A stretch of DNA of 64,000 nt from Nocardia cyriacigeorgica (GTDB taxonomy: Bacteria > Actinomycetota > Actinomycetes > Mycobacteriales > Mycobacteriaceae). The position numbers were made by a program, and so were the translations under genes. Below are positions 1 to 7,808 of this stretch, in pieces (the first letter of the stretch is position 1; every line of letters starts with the position of its first letter). Under the pieces are notes generated by a model. That model ran no database searches. It had not been told where the DNA came from and saw only the letters and a program-made list of their open reading frames with translations. The stretch spans positions 248,001 through 312,000 of the forward strand of contig NZ_JARWNX010000064.1 in NCBI RefSeq assembly GCF_029868385.1. Reading direction: 5' to 3'.

Positions 1-603
1 GAGTCGATCGGCCTCCTCCATATACTGGGTGGTCAGCAGCAGCGTGGTGCCGCCCGCGACGAGTTCTTCGATCACATCCCACAGATCCAGGCGGGCCCGC
101 GGGTCGAGGCCGGTGGTCGGTTCGTCGAGGAAAAGCACCGGCGGCTCGGCGACCAGCGCACCCGCCAGGTCCAGCCGCCTGCGCATACCGCCGGAATAGC
201 CCTTGACCGGCCGATCGGCGGCATCGCTGAGCCGGAACCGTTCGAGCAGTTCGCGCGCGCGCTCTTTACTTCGCTGGACGCCCATGTGGTACAGGCGTCC
301 CACCATCTCGAGATTCTCGAAGCCGGTGAGGTACTCGTCTACCGCGGCGTACTGGCCCGATGCCCCGATATGGCGCCGCAATGCCCGCGGATCGCGCAGT
401 ACGTCGATACCCGCGACGGTGGCCCGGCCGCCATCGGGGATCAGCAGTGTGGTCAGCACGCGGACGGTGGTGGTCTTACCCGCTCCGTTCGGGCCGAGCA
501 GTGCGGTGACAGTACCCTCGGGCACCGTCAGGTCTAGTCCATCGAGGGCGACCAGTGGGCCGTAGCGCTTGACCAGCCCCTCGGCGACTATTGCGTCACC
601 CAT
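1..603 (-). CDS. ABC transporter ATP-binding protein, DrrA family (3' end cut by window)
   Basis: ATPase subunit of an ABC exporter, probably for drugs or lipids. From the ATG at 603 the protein starts MGDAIVAEGLVKRYG. It carries a Walker A motif (GPNGAGKTT, about residues 37-45), the ABC signature YSGGMRRRLDLA (about 135-147), a Walker B (LFLDEPTTGLD, about 155-165) and the TTQYMEEAD switch region typical of daunorubicin-resistance DrrA proteins. The gene continues past position 1, so the C-terminal part and any partner permease are outside the window. The family works as a cytoplasmic dimer on a separate membrane permease. The substrate cannot be told from sequence. Confidence 0.93.
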   Translation of the reverse strand, partial: MGDAIVAEGLVKRYGPLVALDGLDLTVPEGTVTALLGPNGAGKTTTVRVLTTLLIPDGGRATVAGIDVLRDPRALRRHIGASGQYAAVDEYLTGFENLEMVGRLYHMGVQRSKERARELLERFRLSDAADRPVKGYSGGMRRRLDLAGALVAEPPVLFLDEPTTGLDPRARLDLWDVIEELVAGGTTLLLTTQYMEEADRL

Positions 604-1418
604 GATTCTCCTGAAGTTCGTTGAGCTCGATGACATGCGGTGTCGGACGGCCGAGTTCTCGGCGACCTGCTGATATGACGATCGGCGCTGCCGAAACTAA
701 TCGCTGCGACAGCGGACCGCGCGGACCGCACCTACCGGACGATCGACCCGCTCCGGTGTGAGTATCACCCCTCGCGCCGTCGATTTCATCCGATTTGTCC
801 GGCTGTTCGGTTACCGACGGGCAACAAAGAACGGCCGCACCTCGATCCGGGCGGTGCTCGGGGGTTCCGGATCGGGGTGCGACCGATTCGATGATGCCCC
901 TGGCGGCCGTCACCGGTCGTGCGTACCGGACTACTCGAATCGTCCTCGGCCGGTACTCGTTCGCGCCCACGCGAGTCTCCCGGTCGTGCGATCCGACAGG
1001 GAAACGCTCGAACGGCGACCGGTTTTCCGGTCCGAAGTCGTCCACGCGCGGAATGCTGCCACGGGGGTACGACACATTTCCGTTGTCGCCACAGCGGGCG
1101 TCCGCACTCGCGTCCTGCTGATCCCGACACGCGGGCCCGCGTTCGATCGTTATCCGCTGCCCACGCTGCTACAGCGACCGGTCGGCATGTTTTCTCCTTC
1201 GCCTCGGATGTCCTGGAAAACCGGGTATACAACCCCGTAAGACGATGCGTCCCAGTGATTTTGGCAACTATGGAGCCATCGCGGTGATCATCCCGACACC
1301 CCGCCGGTGTCGGTTTCACCAAAGGTCGGGCGGTAAGTCTGTGAATTGCCCCGAAAAAACTTCGAAACCGACTGTCTTCGAGCACACAAAAACGCGGATC
1401 TTCGCGTAGGATCGTTCA
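604..1418. other. Non-coding stretch upstream of the 6C-type RNA
   Basis: Some 800 bases between the start of the ABC ATPase gene and the small RNA. Several overlapping open frames exist on both strands, but none has a plausible start with ribosome binding site or a recognisable protein. They look like chance frames in high-GC DNA. The left end presumably holds the ABC gene promoter and the right end the small-RNA promoter. Confidence 0.5.
1407..1412 (+). promoter_or_regulatory. -10 element of the 6C-type RNA
   Basis: TAGGAT matches the actinobacterial TANNNT -10 consensus and would start transcription near 1419, right at the foot of the first C-rich hairpin. No clear -35 hexamer is visible at normal spacing. 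Confidence 0.45.
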
Positions 1419-1490
1419 CGTCGGCCCCTCCCCCCCGGGCCGACCTTACGCGGGCCTCGGCTAACTCCCCCCCTTCGCCGAGGCCCGCTC
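1419..1490 (+). ncRNA. 6C-type small RNA (two stem-loops with oligo-C loops)
   Basis: Two adjacent hairpins, each with a run of at least six C in the loop on the plus strand. Hairpin 1 pairs GTCGGCCC (1420-1427) with GGGCCGAC (1437-1444). Hairpin 2 pairs GCGGGCCTCGGC (1450-1461) with GCCGAGGCCCGC (1477-1488), a perfect 12-bp stem whose 15-base loop contains seven C. Two C-looped hairpins in tandem define the 6C RNA family of actinobacteria (B11 in M. tuberculosis), a trans-acting small RNA whose C-loops pair with G-rich ribosome binding sites. Ends are estimated from the -10 element and the second stem. Confidence 0.82.
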
Positions 1491-1543
1491 TCATGTCCGG
1501 ACCCGGTCGACCGGAACGGATTGGCGGAACCTCGTTTCCGGCA

Positions 1544-2464
1544 CTAACCAGCCGCGCCGCGCACCGTGCGCCACGCTGCCTCCAGACGCAGGCCCCGCAC
1601 CTTCCCGGCAACCCGCAGCAGCGGCAGATCGCGCTCCCAACGCACCCGATCCGCCGGCTCCACCCGCTCCCAGATCGGTGCGGTGGATCGCGGCAGTTCG
1701 TCGAACAGATTCAGCACACCGCCGAGCGCGATATGCGCGCCGGGTGAGTTCGCCGACGCCCGGCCGAGATCCCGCAGGGTCGCCGCGGTCGCCAGCAACT
1801 GTTCCAGCAGTGATCGCGCGACCTCGGCGCGCCTGCCCATCCGGATCAGCCAGCCGAGCGCGGCCGCGAGCACATGGATGTCCTCGATGGTGCGGAACGG
1901 TTTCAGATAGCCGGAATAGCCGTCGCCGGGCAGCGTCCGGGCCCGTGCTCCGGTGAATGTCACCGTCACATGCGGGATTTCCGGGATGAACGGCGTTTCG
2001 GGCAGCGCGGTCCGCACGACCGACGGTTGATCGGCCGCCACGAGCGTCGCGCACAACCGGTTGCGGCCATCCTCACCCGCGCCCACGCTGCCGATCACCA
2101 CCAGACAGTCGGCGAGACCGCCGAGGGTCGCGAAGGTCTTCGTCCCGTCGACGAACCATTCACCCGCGCGCTCGGTCACGACGGTCTCGATGGCGCCAGG
2201 ATGTCCACCGCCCCGCTCGGTCGCGCACAACGACACCAATTCCCCCGGCGGCAGCTGTGGCAACAGGGCCCGCAGCGCCGTCTGATAGCCGGACAGGAAC
2301 GCGTAGCCGAGCCGGTCCGCACCGAATCCGCAGGCCAGGGCCGCGTCCACCGGTACGTCGAATCGCTCGGCGGTCTGCTGATGCCGCTGCCAGGCCTGCC
2401 GCACCCCGGTGAGCGCGGTGACCTCGGTAGGCGCGGTGAGCAGGTAATCGAGTACGGAATCCAC
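1544..2464 (-). CDS. Acyl-CoA dehydrogenase-like flavoprotein
   Basis: Protein of 306 residues resembling acyl-CoA dehydrogenases, the FAD enzymes that introduce an alpha-beta double bond into acyl-CoA. Middle-domain features are visible: an LCATERGGGHPGAIETV segment (about 77-93), then GEWFVDGTKTFATLGGLAD (about 101-119), the pattern of the beta-domain that binds flavin and substrate. A helical C-terminal part follows. It is shorter than the usual ~380 residues and the N-terminal helical domain looks reduced, so substrate and activity are uncertain. It is divergent from the MpaB-like gene at 2580, and the gap contains an operator-like inverted repeat. Confidence 0.7.
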   Translation of the reverse strand: MDSVLDYLLTAPTEVTALTGVRQAWQRHQQTAERFDVPVDAALACGFGADRLGYAFLSGYQTALRALLPQLPPGELVSLCATERGGGHPGAIETVVTERAGEWFVDGTKTFATLGGLADCLVVIGSVGAGEDGRNRLCATLVAADQPSVVRTALPETPFIPEIPHVTVTFTGARARTLPGDGYSGYLKPFRTIEDIHVLAAALGWLIRMGRRAEVARSLLEQLLATAATLRDLGRASANSPGAHIALGGVLNLFDELPRSTAPIWERVEPADRVRWERDLPLLRVAGKVRGLRLEAAWRTVRGAAG

Positions 2465-2512
2465 CCCTGCACGCTAATGGTGCCGACCCGTTTCGGCTCG
2501 GCCACGCACCCT

Positions 2513-2553
2513 GCGAGCGTGAGAGGGTTAGAGTATTATTTTCTCACACTCGC
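2513..2553. promoter_or_regulatory. Operator-like inverted repeat between two divergent genes
   Basis: Arms GCGAGCGTGAGA (2513-2524) and TCTCACACTCGC (2542-2553) are inverted copies with 11 of 12 positions matching, around a 17-bp AT-rich centre. It lies 26 bp upstream of the MpaB-like start and 48 bp from the acyl-CoA dehydrogenase-like start, so one repressor dimer or dimer pair could control both. No regulator gene is adjacent. Confidence 0.55.
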
Positions 2554-2579
2554 TCATACGTCGATCAAGGGAGATCGCC

Positions 2580-3488
2580 ATGACAGCGTCCGTCGAGGTC
2601 GAGTCCAGGACCACAGCACTTCCCGAACGCCGCGCCTTCGGCCCCGGCACCAGGATGTGGGAGGAGACCGGGCTGATCACCTTCTCACTCACCGCGGGAT
2701 CGGCGTTTCTGTTGCAGACCATGGAGCCGACGATCTCGGCAGTGGTCGACGCCCACTCCACCTTTCGCACCGATCCGGTCGGCCGCGCGGTGCGCAGTCT
2801 CTCGGCGGTGATGACCTGGACCTACGGCGGACCCGAAGCGCTGGCCGAGACCGAACGACTACGCGCCATGCATGCTTCGCTCAACACCACCGACACGGCG
2901 GGCGTCAAACACCGCGCATTGGCGAGCGGCCCGTGGGCCTGGGTCCTGCACACGGGCACCTACGCGTTCAATGAGAACGCGAGGTATTTTGCCAAGCGCC
3001 CGCTGACGGCGCAGGAGAAAGAGGAGTACTACCGGGAGACGCTGCAATTGATGCGCAACTTCTCGGTCCCGCCCAAGGAACTGCCCGCCACCTACGCCGA
3101 TTTCGAGAAGTTCTTCGCCGATCGAGTGGAAAACCATCTCGTCGCCACCCAGACCGCACACGACTACCTGCGGGTCATCCGATCGGTCGGCGCACCACAT
3201 CAGCTGCCCCGGTTCCTGCATCCGGTATGGCGGCGGCTGGTATCGCCGATCGGGGCGCTGCAATATTTCGTCACCGTCGGCACCACGCCCGAGCCCGCCC
3301 GTCGCGCACTCGGTCTGACCTGGTCGCCCGCCGACGAACGCAAGCTGCGCGCGATCGGCTGGATGATCGCCCGGATCGTGCCGCTGCTGCCCGAACGAGT
3401 GCGCTATTTCCCCATCGCCTATGAGGCACGCAAACTCGAACGCGACCGCGCGCGCCTGCACCGGGTGATCGCCAAGCGCCCGATCTGA
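2580..3488 (+). CDS. MpaB/Lcp-like oxygenase family protein (DUF2236)
   Basis: Protein of 302 residues of the oxygenase MpaB family (DUF2236), all-helical haem proteins that include the latex-clearing protein and the fungal mycophenolic-acid enzyme MpaB. Family features: the N-terminal stretch around PGTRMWEETGLITFSL, the segment AVRSLSAVMTWTYGGPEAL (about 67-85) and the MHASLNTTD...GVKHRAL block (about 97-118) where family histidines lie. Start ATG 2580 follows GGGAGATCGCC. The substrate is unknown; many relatives in lipid-degrading actinobacteria remain uncharacterised. The neighbouring acyl-CoA dehydrogenase-like gene suggests a role in lipid or hydrophobic substrate oxidation (inference). 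Confidence 0.78.
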   Translation: MTASVEVESRTTALPERRAFGPGTRMWEETGLITFSLTAGSAFLLQTMEPTISAVVDAHSTFRTDPVGRAVRSLSAVMTWTYGGPEALAETERLRAMHASLNTTDTAGVKHRALASGPWAWVLHTGTYAFNENARYFAKRPLTAQEKEEYYRETLQLMRNFSVPPKELPATYADFEKFFADRVENHLVATQTAHDYLRVIRSVGAPHQLPRFLHPVWRRLVSPIGALQYFVTVGTTPEPARRALGLTWSPADERKLRAIGWMIARIVPLLPERVRYFPIAYEARKLERDRARLHRVIAKRPI

Positions 3489-3492
3489 ACGA

Positions 3493-4029
3493 TTATCGGC
3501 CGACCGGAGCGGGCCCGGCCGTTATCTCGGCCGGCGCCTGCCAGATCCGACTGCGCAGATCCCGGCCTCGGATCACCTGGATCCGCCAGGGCTCCAACCG
3601 CATGATGTGCAGTGAGGGATCGTCGGGTGAACTCCAGAACTGCCCGAGCTGATATCCCGCGCCACGGGGGCTGGTGCGCGCGTACATCTGCCAGATCCGC
3701 TGTCTGGTCCGTGGATCGTGCACACCGTTGGCCGGGTCGTCGATCCATTCCGCCGTCGCGTCGACGGCGACCGAATTGTTGCTGCCCTGGGCCCAATACG
3801 AGAAGTTCACATGCGGATTGCGCGCGATATGCGCCGATTTGATCGGTGTCCGATAGGTCGCCAGCCAGCCGATCGGCGTACCGTCGACGTTCTCCCACAC
3901 CGGGATCAGCACCCGGGTGCGCGGCCGGTTCTTACTGTCCACCGTCACCATCGTCGCGTACACGATGCGCCCCACATAGGCGTCGAACTCGGATTCGATC
4001 TCCCCGAAAGACCTCACCTTGCCGCTCAT
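3493..4029 (-). CDS. Pyridoxamine 5'-phosphate oxidase-like split-barrel flavin protein
   Basis: Protein of 178 residues with the FMN-binding split-barrel pattern: GRIVYATMVTVDSKNRPRTR near the N-terminus (strands with the flavin-contacting Arg), YRTPIKSAHIARNPHVNFSYW in the middle and a C-terminal RLEPWRIQVIRG strand. Such proteins use FMN or F420 to reduce small molecules or serve as general-stress proteins; the cofactor is not settled here. ATG 4029 was preferred over GTG 4032 because GGAGG then has about 7 bases of spacing. Divergent from the HxlR regulator at 4112, which probably controls it. Confidence 0.78.
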   Translation of the reverse strand: MSGKVRSFGEIESEFDAYVGRIVYATMVTVDSKNRPRTRVLIPVWENVDGTPIGWLATYRTPIKSAHIARNPHVNFSYWAQGSNNSVAVDATAEWIDDPANGVHDPRTRQRIWQMYARTSPRGAGYQLGQFWSSPDDPSLHIMRLEPWRIQVIRGRDLRSRIWQAPAEITAGPAPVGR

Positions 4030-4066
4030 CACGCCACCTCCACACTGGTTCCCGAAACAACTGTCG

Positions 4067-4081
4067 GTTACTTCTTGTAAC
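4067..4081. promoter_or_regulatory. Palindrome in the HxlR/flavin-protein divergent promoter
   Basis: GTTAC-TTCTT-GTAAC is a perfect inverted repeat 30 bp upstream of the HxlR start and 37 bp from the divergent gene start. Size and A/T content fit an HxlR-type operator. Confidence 0.5.
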
Positions 4082-4111
4082 TGAGAGCATCATCGGTCAC
4101 TATCGGTATTC

Positions 4112-4534
4112 ATGGAAGAAGGCACTTTCGAGTCACTCGGTTACTGCGCGGATACCGACGACTACACGGCCAAACAGTGGGACGCCCGCGAGGATTGCGA
4201 TGTCCGCCAGATCCTGGACCGGATTGCCGACAAATGGTCGCTGCTCACCATCGCGTTGCTCGCCGGGCGGACCATGCGGTTCACCGAACTGCGACGCGAG
4301 ATCGATGGCGTCAGCCAGCGCATGCTCACCCGCACATTGCGTCATCTCGAACGCGACGGGCTGGTGCACCGCACGGTGTACCCGGTGGTTCCGCCGCGTG
4401 TCGACTATGCGCTGACTCCCCTCGGCGCGAGTCTGCACGAGACGATTCAGGCGCTGGTCAGCTGGACCGAAACACATCAGCGCGAGATCGCGGTGGCCCG
4501 CACCGACTACGACGCCAGAGCCGAAATCGCCTGA
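4112..4534 (+). CDS. HxlR-family transcriptional regulator
   Basis: Winged helix-turn-helix protein of 140 residues, full length for HxlR. The family core is clear: CDVRQILDRIADKWSLL (about 30-46), then LLAGRTMRFTELRREIDGVSQ and RMLTRTLRHLERDGLVHR (recognition helix and wing, about 70-90), followed by YALTPLGASL. HxlR proteins act as cytoplasmic dimers and often sense electrophiles or oxidants through cysteines; Cys12 and Cys30 are candidates. It is divergent from the flavin split-barrel gene with a palindrome in the gap, a common autoregulated arrangement. Confidence 0.92.
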   Translation: MEEGTFESLGYCADTDDYTAKQWDAREDCDVRQILDRIADKWSLLTIALLAGRTMRFTELRREIDGVSQRMLTRTLRHLERDGLVHRTVYPVVPPRVDYALTPLGASLHETIQALVSWTETHQREIAVARTDYDARAEIA

Positions 4535-4592
4535 TACCCGGCGGTTGTCGCCAGTACCAGGAAACGTCGTACCGGGCCGTTACGGTGGCGCC

Positions 4593-5588
4593 GTGACCGA
4601 CTTCGAGGTTCCCACCGACTGGCCCGATGCCCGCCCGCTGCTGCGGCCGGTGCTGCGCCCCGTGACCTACCGCTCCACCGTGCCCGCCGCTGATCAGCCG
4701 CTCGGACGCGCGGTGTTCCCGTTCGTGGAAGAGCTGGTGGCTGTCGATCTGCCCGACCGCCGCCTCATGGTCCACGACGACCATCGCGCGGCGTGGGGCG
4801 TATCCGACGAGGAGGTGTTCGCCGCCGCTCGCGCGAATATCTCCGAGATGGCGCAGCCGCCGGAGGTCGCCGAAGACACCATCCTGCATTTCGAGGACGA
4901 TGGTGACAGCTATTTCGCGTCCTGGATTCTGGTGCCGGGCTGGTTGGACAGCTTCCGCTCCGGTTACGGTCGCCGCCCCGTCGCATTCCTGCCCGATGTC
5001 GATACCCTGTTGGTCGCGCCGGACGATCCGGAATTGATCGGCGATATGTTCGCGATGGTCGAGGGGCAGTACGGGGAGTCCGAGCGCCCGCTCACACCGC
5101 AGGCCTACACCGTCGACGGCGACGGCCGTGTGGTGCCCTTCGATCAGGCGGGCGCGCATGAGCAGTTGCCCGCCGCGCAGCGTGCCCGCTGCGGTCTCGC
5201 CGTCACCGAGTACGCCGCCCAGTCGGAGTGGTTGAACGAAATGCTCGAAGTGGACCTCGATTTCGAGGCGCTGGACGCCGATCTCGCCGATTCGTCCACG
5301 GCCTTCGTCGCCTCGCTGATGTACCACGATCCGGGCGACGGTCCGCGCACCATCACCACCTGGGGTGAGGGTGTGGACTATCTGCTGCCCGAGTCGGATG
5401 TCATCGTCTTCTGCGATACCGATGACGACGGTGAGATACGCACCCTGTTCGACGCGCCTTTCCCCCTTGTCGTCGACATGCTCGGGCTGACTCCGGTGCC
5501 CGGCCTCGCGCCGACCCGCTACGAGATCAGGAGCTGGCCCGAGTCCGAGGTGCTGCGTCGAATCGAGCAGGCGGCGGCCGCCGGCTGA
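4593..5588 (+). CDS. Conserved hypothetical protein, acidic, 331 residues
   Basis: Cytosolic acidic protein without signal peptide or membrane segments. A GTG at 4593 is preferred over an ATG at 4545, since the upstream residues are unlike the rest. Layout recalls DUF1444/YtpQ-like proteins: a front part with VSDEEVFAAARANISEM, then DVDTLLVAPDDPELIGDMFAMVEGQYG (a 'read a level off the disc' pattern). That resemblance is weak and I do not assign a function. It follows the HxlR gene on the same strand with a 58-base gap and converges with the membrane protein gene at 5596. Confidence 0.6.
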   Translation: MTDFEVPTDWPDARPLLRPVLRPVTYRSTVPAADQPLGRAVFPFVEELVAVDLPDRRLMVHDDHRAAWGVSDEEVFAAARANISEMAQPPEVAEDTILHFEDDGDSYFASWILVPGWLDSFRSGYGRRPVAFLPDVDTLLVAPDDPELIGDMFAMVEGQYGESERPLTPQAYTVDGDGRVVPFDQAGAHEQLPAAQRARCGLAVTEYAAQSEWLNEMLEVDLDFEALDADLADSSTAFVASLMYHDPGDGPRTITTWGEGVDYLLPESDVIVFCDTDDDGEIRTLFDAPFPLVVDMLGLTPVPGLAPTRYEIRSWPESEVLRRIEQAAAAG

Positions 5589-5595
5589 ATCCGGG

Positions 5596-6150
5596 TCATC
5601 GTTTCCGGCGTCGCCTGAACCGGATGTGCAGCGGCGCCGGATCCCGCACCTGTATGCGTTCGGCGGGCGCGACCAGTATCGCCGCGAGACCGAGTATCGG
5701 CAGCAGCGCGGCCGCGATGACGCTGAGCACGAATTCGGCGGCGCCCATGGCGGCGGGCTGGTGGAAGAGGTGGTAGATCAGGTGCGGCACTCCGAAGACC
5801 AGCCACCCGAGCCCGGCCACCCGGGCCAGCAGACTGTCGCTGTAGTACAGCGCCGCCCCCGTCACCGCGGCCAGCGCCAGGAAGAACGCCCCCACATCTC
5901 CGGCCAGGTGATGGTTGTACGGCCCGTCCACCCCCACCCACCGCATCCCGAACCCGGGAAAGCCGGTGTACCAGGAATGCGGTGCGAAGGTAGCCCACGC
6001 CCCGACGATCAGCCCTTGGATCGCCAAGATCCACAAGATGATTCGCGTAGCCAACCACCGCCGCCGATCGATATCGAGCCGCACCCGAACCCGAATTCCC
6101 TCCCCATCCCCACGCAGCGATATCCGCATCGTCCCCTCCGTCTCCCCCAC
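5596..6150 (-). CDS. Small membrane protein with about four transmembrane helices
   Basis: Protein of up to 184 residues. After a short charged N-terminus there are hydrophobic segments at about 34-54 (IILWILAIQGLIVGAWATFA), 84-105 (AGDVGAFFLALAAVTGAALYY), 112-130 and 140-162. A conserved-looking loop WVGVDGPYNHHLAGDVG and the HLIYHLFHQPAA motif with several histidines lie between them. The C-terminus is basic. An internal ATG at 6129 would shorten it by seven residues. Function unknown. It converges with the preceding hypothetical gene at only 7 bp, leaving no room for a terminator. Confidence 0.6.
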   Translation of the reverse strand: MGETEGTMRISLRGDGEGIRVRVRLDIDRRRWLATRIILWILAIQGLIVGAWATFAPHSWYTGFPGFGMRWVGVDGPYNHHLAGDVGAFFLALAAVTGAALYYSDSLLARVAGLGWLVFGVPHLIYHLFHQPAAMGAAEFVLSVIAAALLPILGLAAILVAPAERIQVRDPAPLHIRFRRRRKR

Positions 6151-6262
6151 CCACCCCGTGATCGAGTGCAGTAACGGTAAGCCCGCGTGCGTGCGTAGGC
6201 AATAGTGCCCGCCGATCCCATCCGGCCGACGGTGAGCGGGCCATGGCCGCCCGCGGACGACA

Positions 6263-6317
6263 CCGGACCCGAGATCGCCGCCCGGTGCTCACAGCGGGCG
6301 GCGGGACTCGGGTCCGG
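6263..6317. terminator. Two-tier hairpin terminator
   Basis: Outer stem CCGGACCCGAG (6263-6273) with CTCGGGTCCGG (6307-6317), inner stem CGCCGCCCG (6276-6284) with CGGGCGGCG (6295-6303). It lies just past the stop of the secreted protein gene on the minus strand. There is no T-run, as is common in actinobacteria. Confidence 0.65.
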
Positions 6318-6322
6318 GTGCG

Positions 6323-6685
6323 TCAGCGCTGGTAGATCTCGACGTAGGCGTTGGTGGTCACCGCGACCACGCCGGGGCCGGTGCCGGTGCAGCCGGCGGT
6401 GACGCGCTCGCCGGAGGGCGTGAAGGGGTAGCTGAGGGTGTGGTACTGGCCGATGGCGTAGAGCGGGAACGGACCGTTGGCGTAGAGGCCGAGGCATTCG
6501 ACGCGCAGGACGTAGTTGCTGCCACCGTCGGGTCGGCAGATCGCCGAGGCGCCGAAGAGGTCACGTTCCACGACGCAGTCCTGTGGCGCGGCCTGGGCCG
6601 TGCCGGAGCCGATGATCGCGACGAAGGCCAGGCCCGAGATACCGGCGGCCGCGAGCCGCGCTGCCGCGATGATGTTCTTCTTCAT
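6323..6685 (-). CDS. Small secreted protein of unknown function
   Basis: Protein of 120 residues. MKKN is followed by a hydrophobic stretch and a signal-peptidase site near GSGTAQAAP (about residue 33), so the mature form is about 87 residues and exported. It contains four cysteines, which may form two disulphides (CVVERDLFGASAICRPDG, LRVECLGLY, TAGCTGTG). AGGAG lies 7 bases ahead of ATG 6685. No known domain recognised. A strong hairpin terminator follows the stop, so it seems to be a single-gene unit. Confidence 0.68.
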   Translation of the reverse strand: MKKNIIAAARLAAAGISGLAFVAIIGSGTAQAAPQDCVVERDLFGASAICRPDGGSNYVLRVECLGLYANGPFPLYAIGQYHTLSYPFTPSGERVTAGCTGTGPGVVAVTTNAYVEIYQR

Positions 6686-7230
6686 GAAGTTCTCCTGTGT
6701 CGAGGTGGTCGATGAGCGTCGAGTTCGTCGAAGATGATGGTGACGGCCGGTACCGGCCCCACGCACAAGAGGTCGGCTGCGGCATCGGTCCGTCTTCCGG
6801 GGACATTGTCGTCATGACCTTCGCCGGTGCGGCCTACACCGCTCCTACAGTCGCCTTACAGGCTCTGGAACAAGTCCCGTACCGAGGTGCTGTGCCGCCC
6901 ACAGGGATGCGGCAACGGAACGGAGTGGTCGGCGTGCGGTGAACAGATCGCTGGAGCCAGAACCGGCTTTCCGATACGGAACAAGCTGTGCTGCGCCGAC
7001 TTTCGATGCACGCGACAGTTTCGGCCTGGCGGCGGAGTGCGCTGCGCGAATGATCGCTACCCCCGGAATCCAAACCTGCAATCCCGACCCGCACACCGTC
7101 GAGCTGAGGACCCCTGTCGAGCAATAGACGCAGCAGCAACACTGGAACAAGTAGACCTGAAAGGGGGTCCGGGGGCACAGCCCTCCGGGCGGGGTTTGGG
7201 GGCTTCGCCCCCCAAAAAACACGCGGAACC
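6686..7230. other. Intergenic region with a G/C-rich repeat
   Basis: About 545 bases between the secreted protein gene and the tRNA-Ala terminator. Open frames here on both strands lack supporting features. The left part must hold the promoter of the secreted protein. The right part contains a G/C-rich hairpin repeat (7163-7220). Confidence 0.5.
7163..7220. repeat. G/C-rich dispersed hairpin repeat
   Basis: Runs of five G followed by complementary C-runs; the right half forms GGGGGC-TTC-GCCCCC (7198-7212) followed by A6 on the plus strand. Similar 'GGGG-TTTGGGGG-CTTCGCCCCC' elements occur scattered in Nocardia and Streptomyces genomes. The A-run orientation does not make a standard terminator on either strand. 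Confidence 0.45.
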
Positions 7231-7264
7231 AAAAAACGGCGAGCGCTCTCCGCGAGCACACGCC
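7231..7264 (-). terminator. Rho-independent terminator after tRNA-Ala
   Basis: On the minus strand an 11-bp stem with one mismatch (7238-7264) is followed by six T (plus-strand A6 at 7231-7236). It starts 8 bases after the encoded CCA of tRNA-Ala and would end the tRNA-Ile/DLW-39/tRNA-Ala transcript. Confidence 0.7.
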
Positions 7265-7271
7265 GATATTT

Positions 7272-7347
7272 TGGTGGAGCCTAGGGGAATCGAACCCCTA
7301 ACCCCTGCCTTGCAAAGGCAGTGCTCTGCCAATTGAGCTAAGGCCCC
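7272..7347 (-). tRNA. tRNA-Ala (anticodon TGC)
   Basis: Cloverleaf on the minus strand: acceptor GGGGCCT pairs with AGGCTCC, D-arm AGCTC/GAGC, anticodon arm CTGCC-TTTGCAA-GGCAG giving anticodon TGC, T-arm AGGGG-TTCGATT-CCCCT. The CCA end is encoded (7272-7274). A terminator follows. Confidence 0.97.
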
Positions 7348-7365
7348 GGGTGGCTGCCCGAGCAG

Positions 7366-7473
7366 TCAGCGGGAGGTGACCTCGTGCCACAGATCCGCGT
7401 CGTTACGCTGGCGCAGTTTGGTGATACCGATGAGAACCGCGACCACGACACCGAGTGTGAGGAGAAGTTTCAT
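7366..7473 (-). CDS. DLW-39 family small membrane protein
   Basis: A 35-residue peptide: MKLLLTLGVVVAVLIGITKL followed by RQRNDADLWHEVTSR. It has one N-terminal transmembrane helix (about 3-18) and a short charged tail with the DLW motif that names the family of roughly 39-residue actinobacterial proteins found near ileT/alaT. It lies between the tRNA-Ile and tRNA-Ala genes on the same strand, so it is probably on a transcript from which the tRNAs are cut. Function unknown. Easily missed because of its length. Confidence 0.85.
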   Translation of the reverse strand: MKLLLTLGVVVAVLIGITKLRQRNDADLWHEVTSR

Positions 7474-7502
7474 GGTTCCCACCCTACTGTGATGTTCGGG
7501 AG

Positions 7503-7576
7503 TGGGCCTAGGAGGACTTGAACCTCCGACCTCTTCGTTATCAGCGAAGCGCTCTAACCGCCTGAGCTATAGGCCC
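7503..7576 (-). tRNA. tRNA-Ile (anticodon GAT)
   Basis: Cloverleaf on the minus strand: acceptor GGGCCTA with TAGGCCC, D-arm AGCTCAGGCGGTTAGAGC, anticodon arm with CTGATAA giving GAT, T-arm GGAGG-TTCAAGT-CCTCC, discriminator A at 7503. CCA is not encoded, unlike the neighbouring tRNA-Ala. Confidence 0.97.
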
Positions 7577-7808
7577 GTGTGTACTTGCTGTTGTGTTCCG
7601 CTATCACTGACACGCAACGCAACAACCGAGAACAGAGACTACCCGACGCGCCGACTACGACCAAAACGGCTGGTAGAAGCGCTGCGGGCAGCATACGTAT
7701 CCAGTACGCCCCACGCAGCTCCCGACATCGATTCGCGGCGGCCGCAGCAGACCACAGCGGCCGACACCGACCCCGCGAAGGGTTCGGTACCGGCCGCTGG
7801 GTAGTCCG

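Noticed and set aside
604..1385. Several open frames on both strands
   Set aside because: No ribosome binding sites, domains or consistent codon pattern; left as non-coding.
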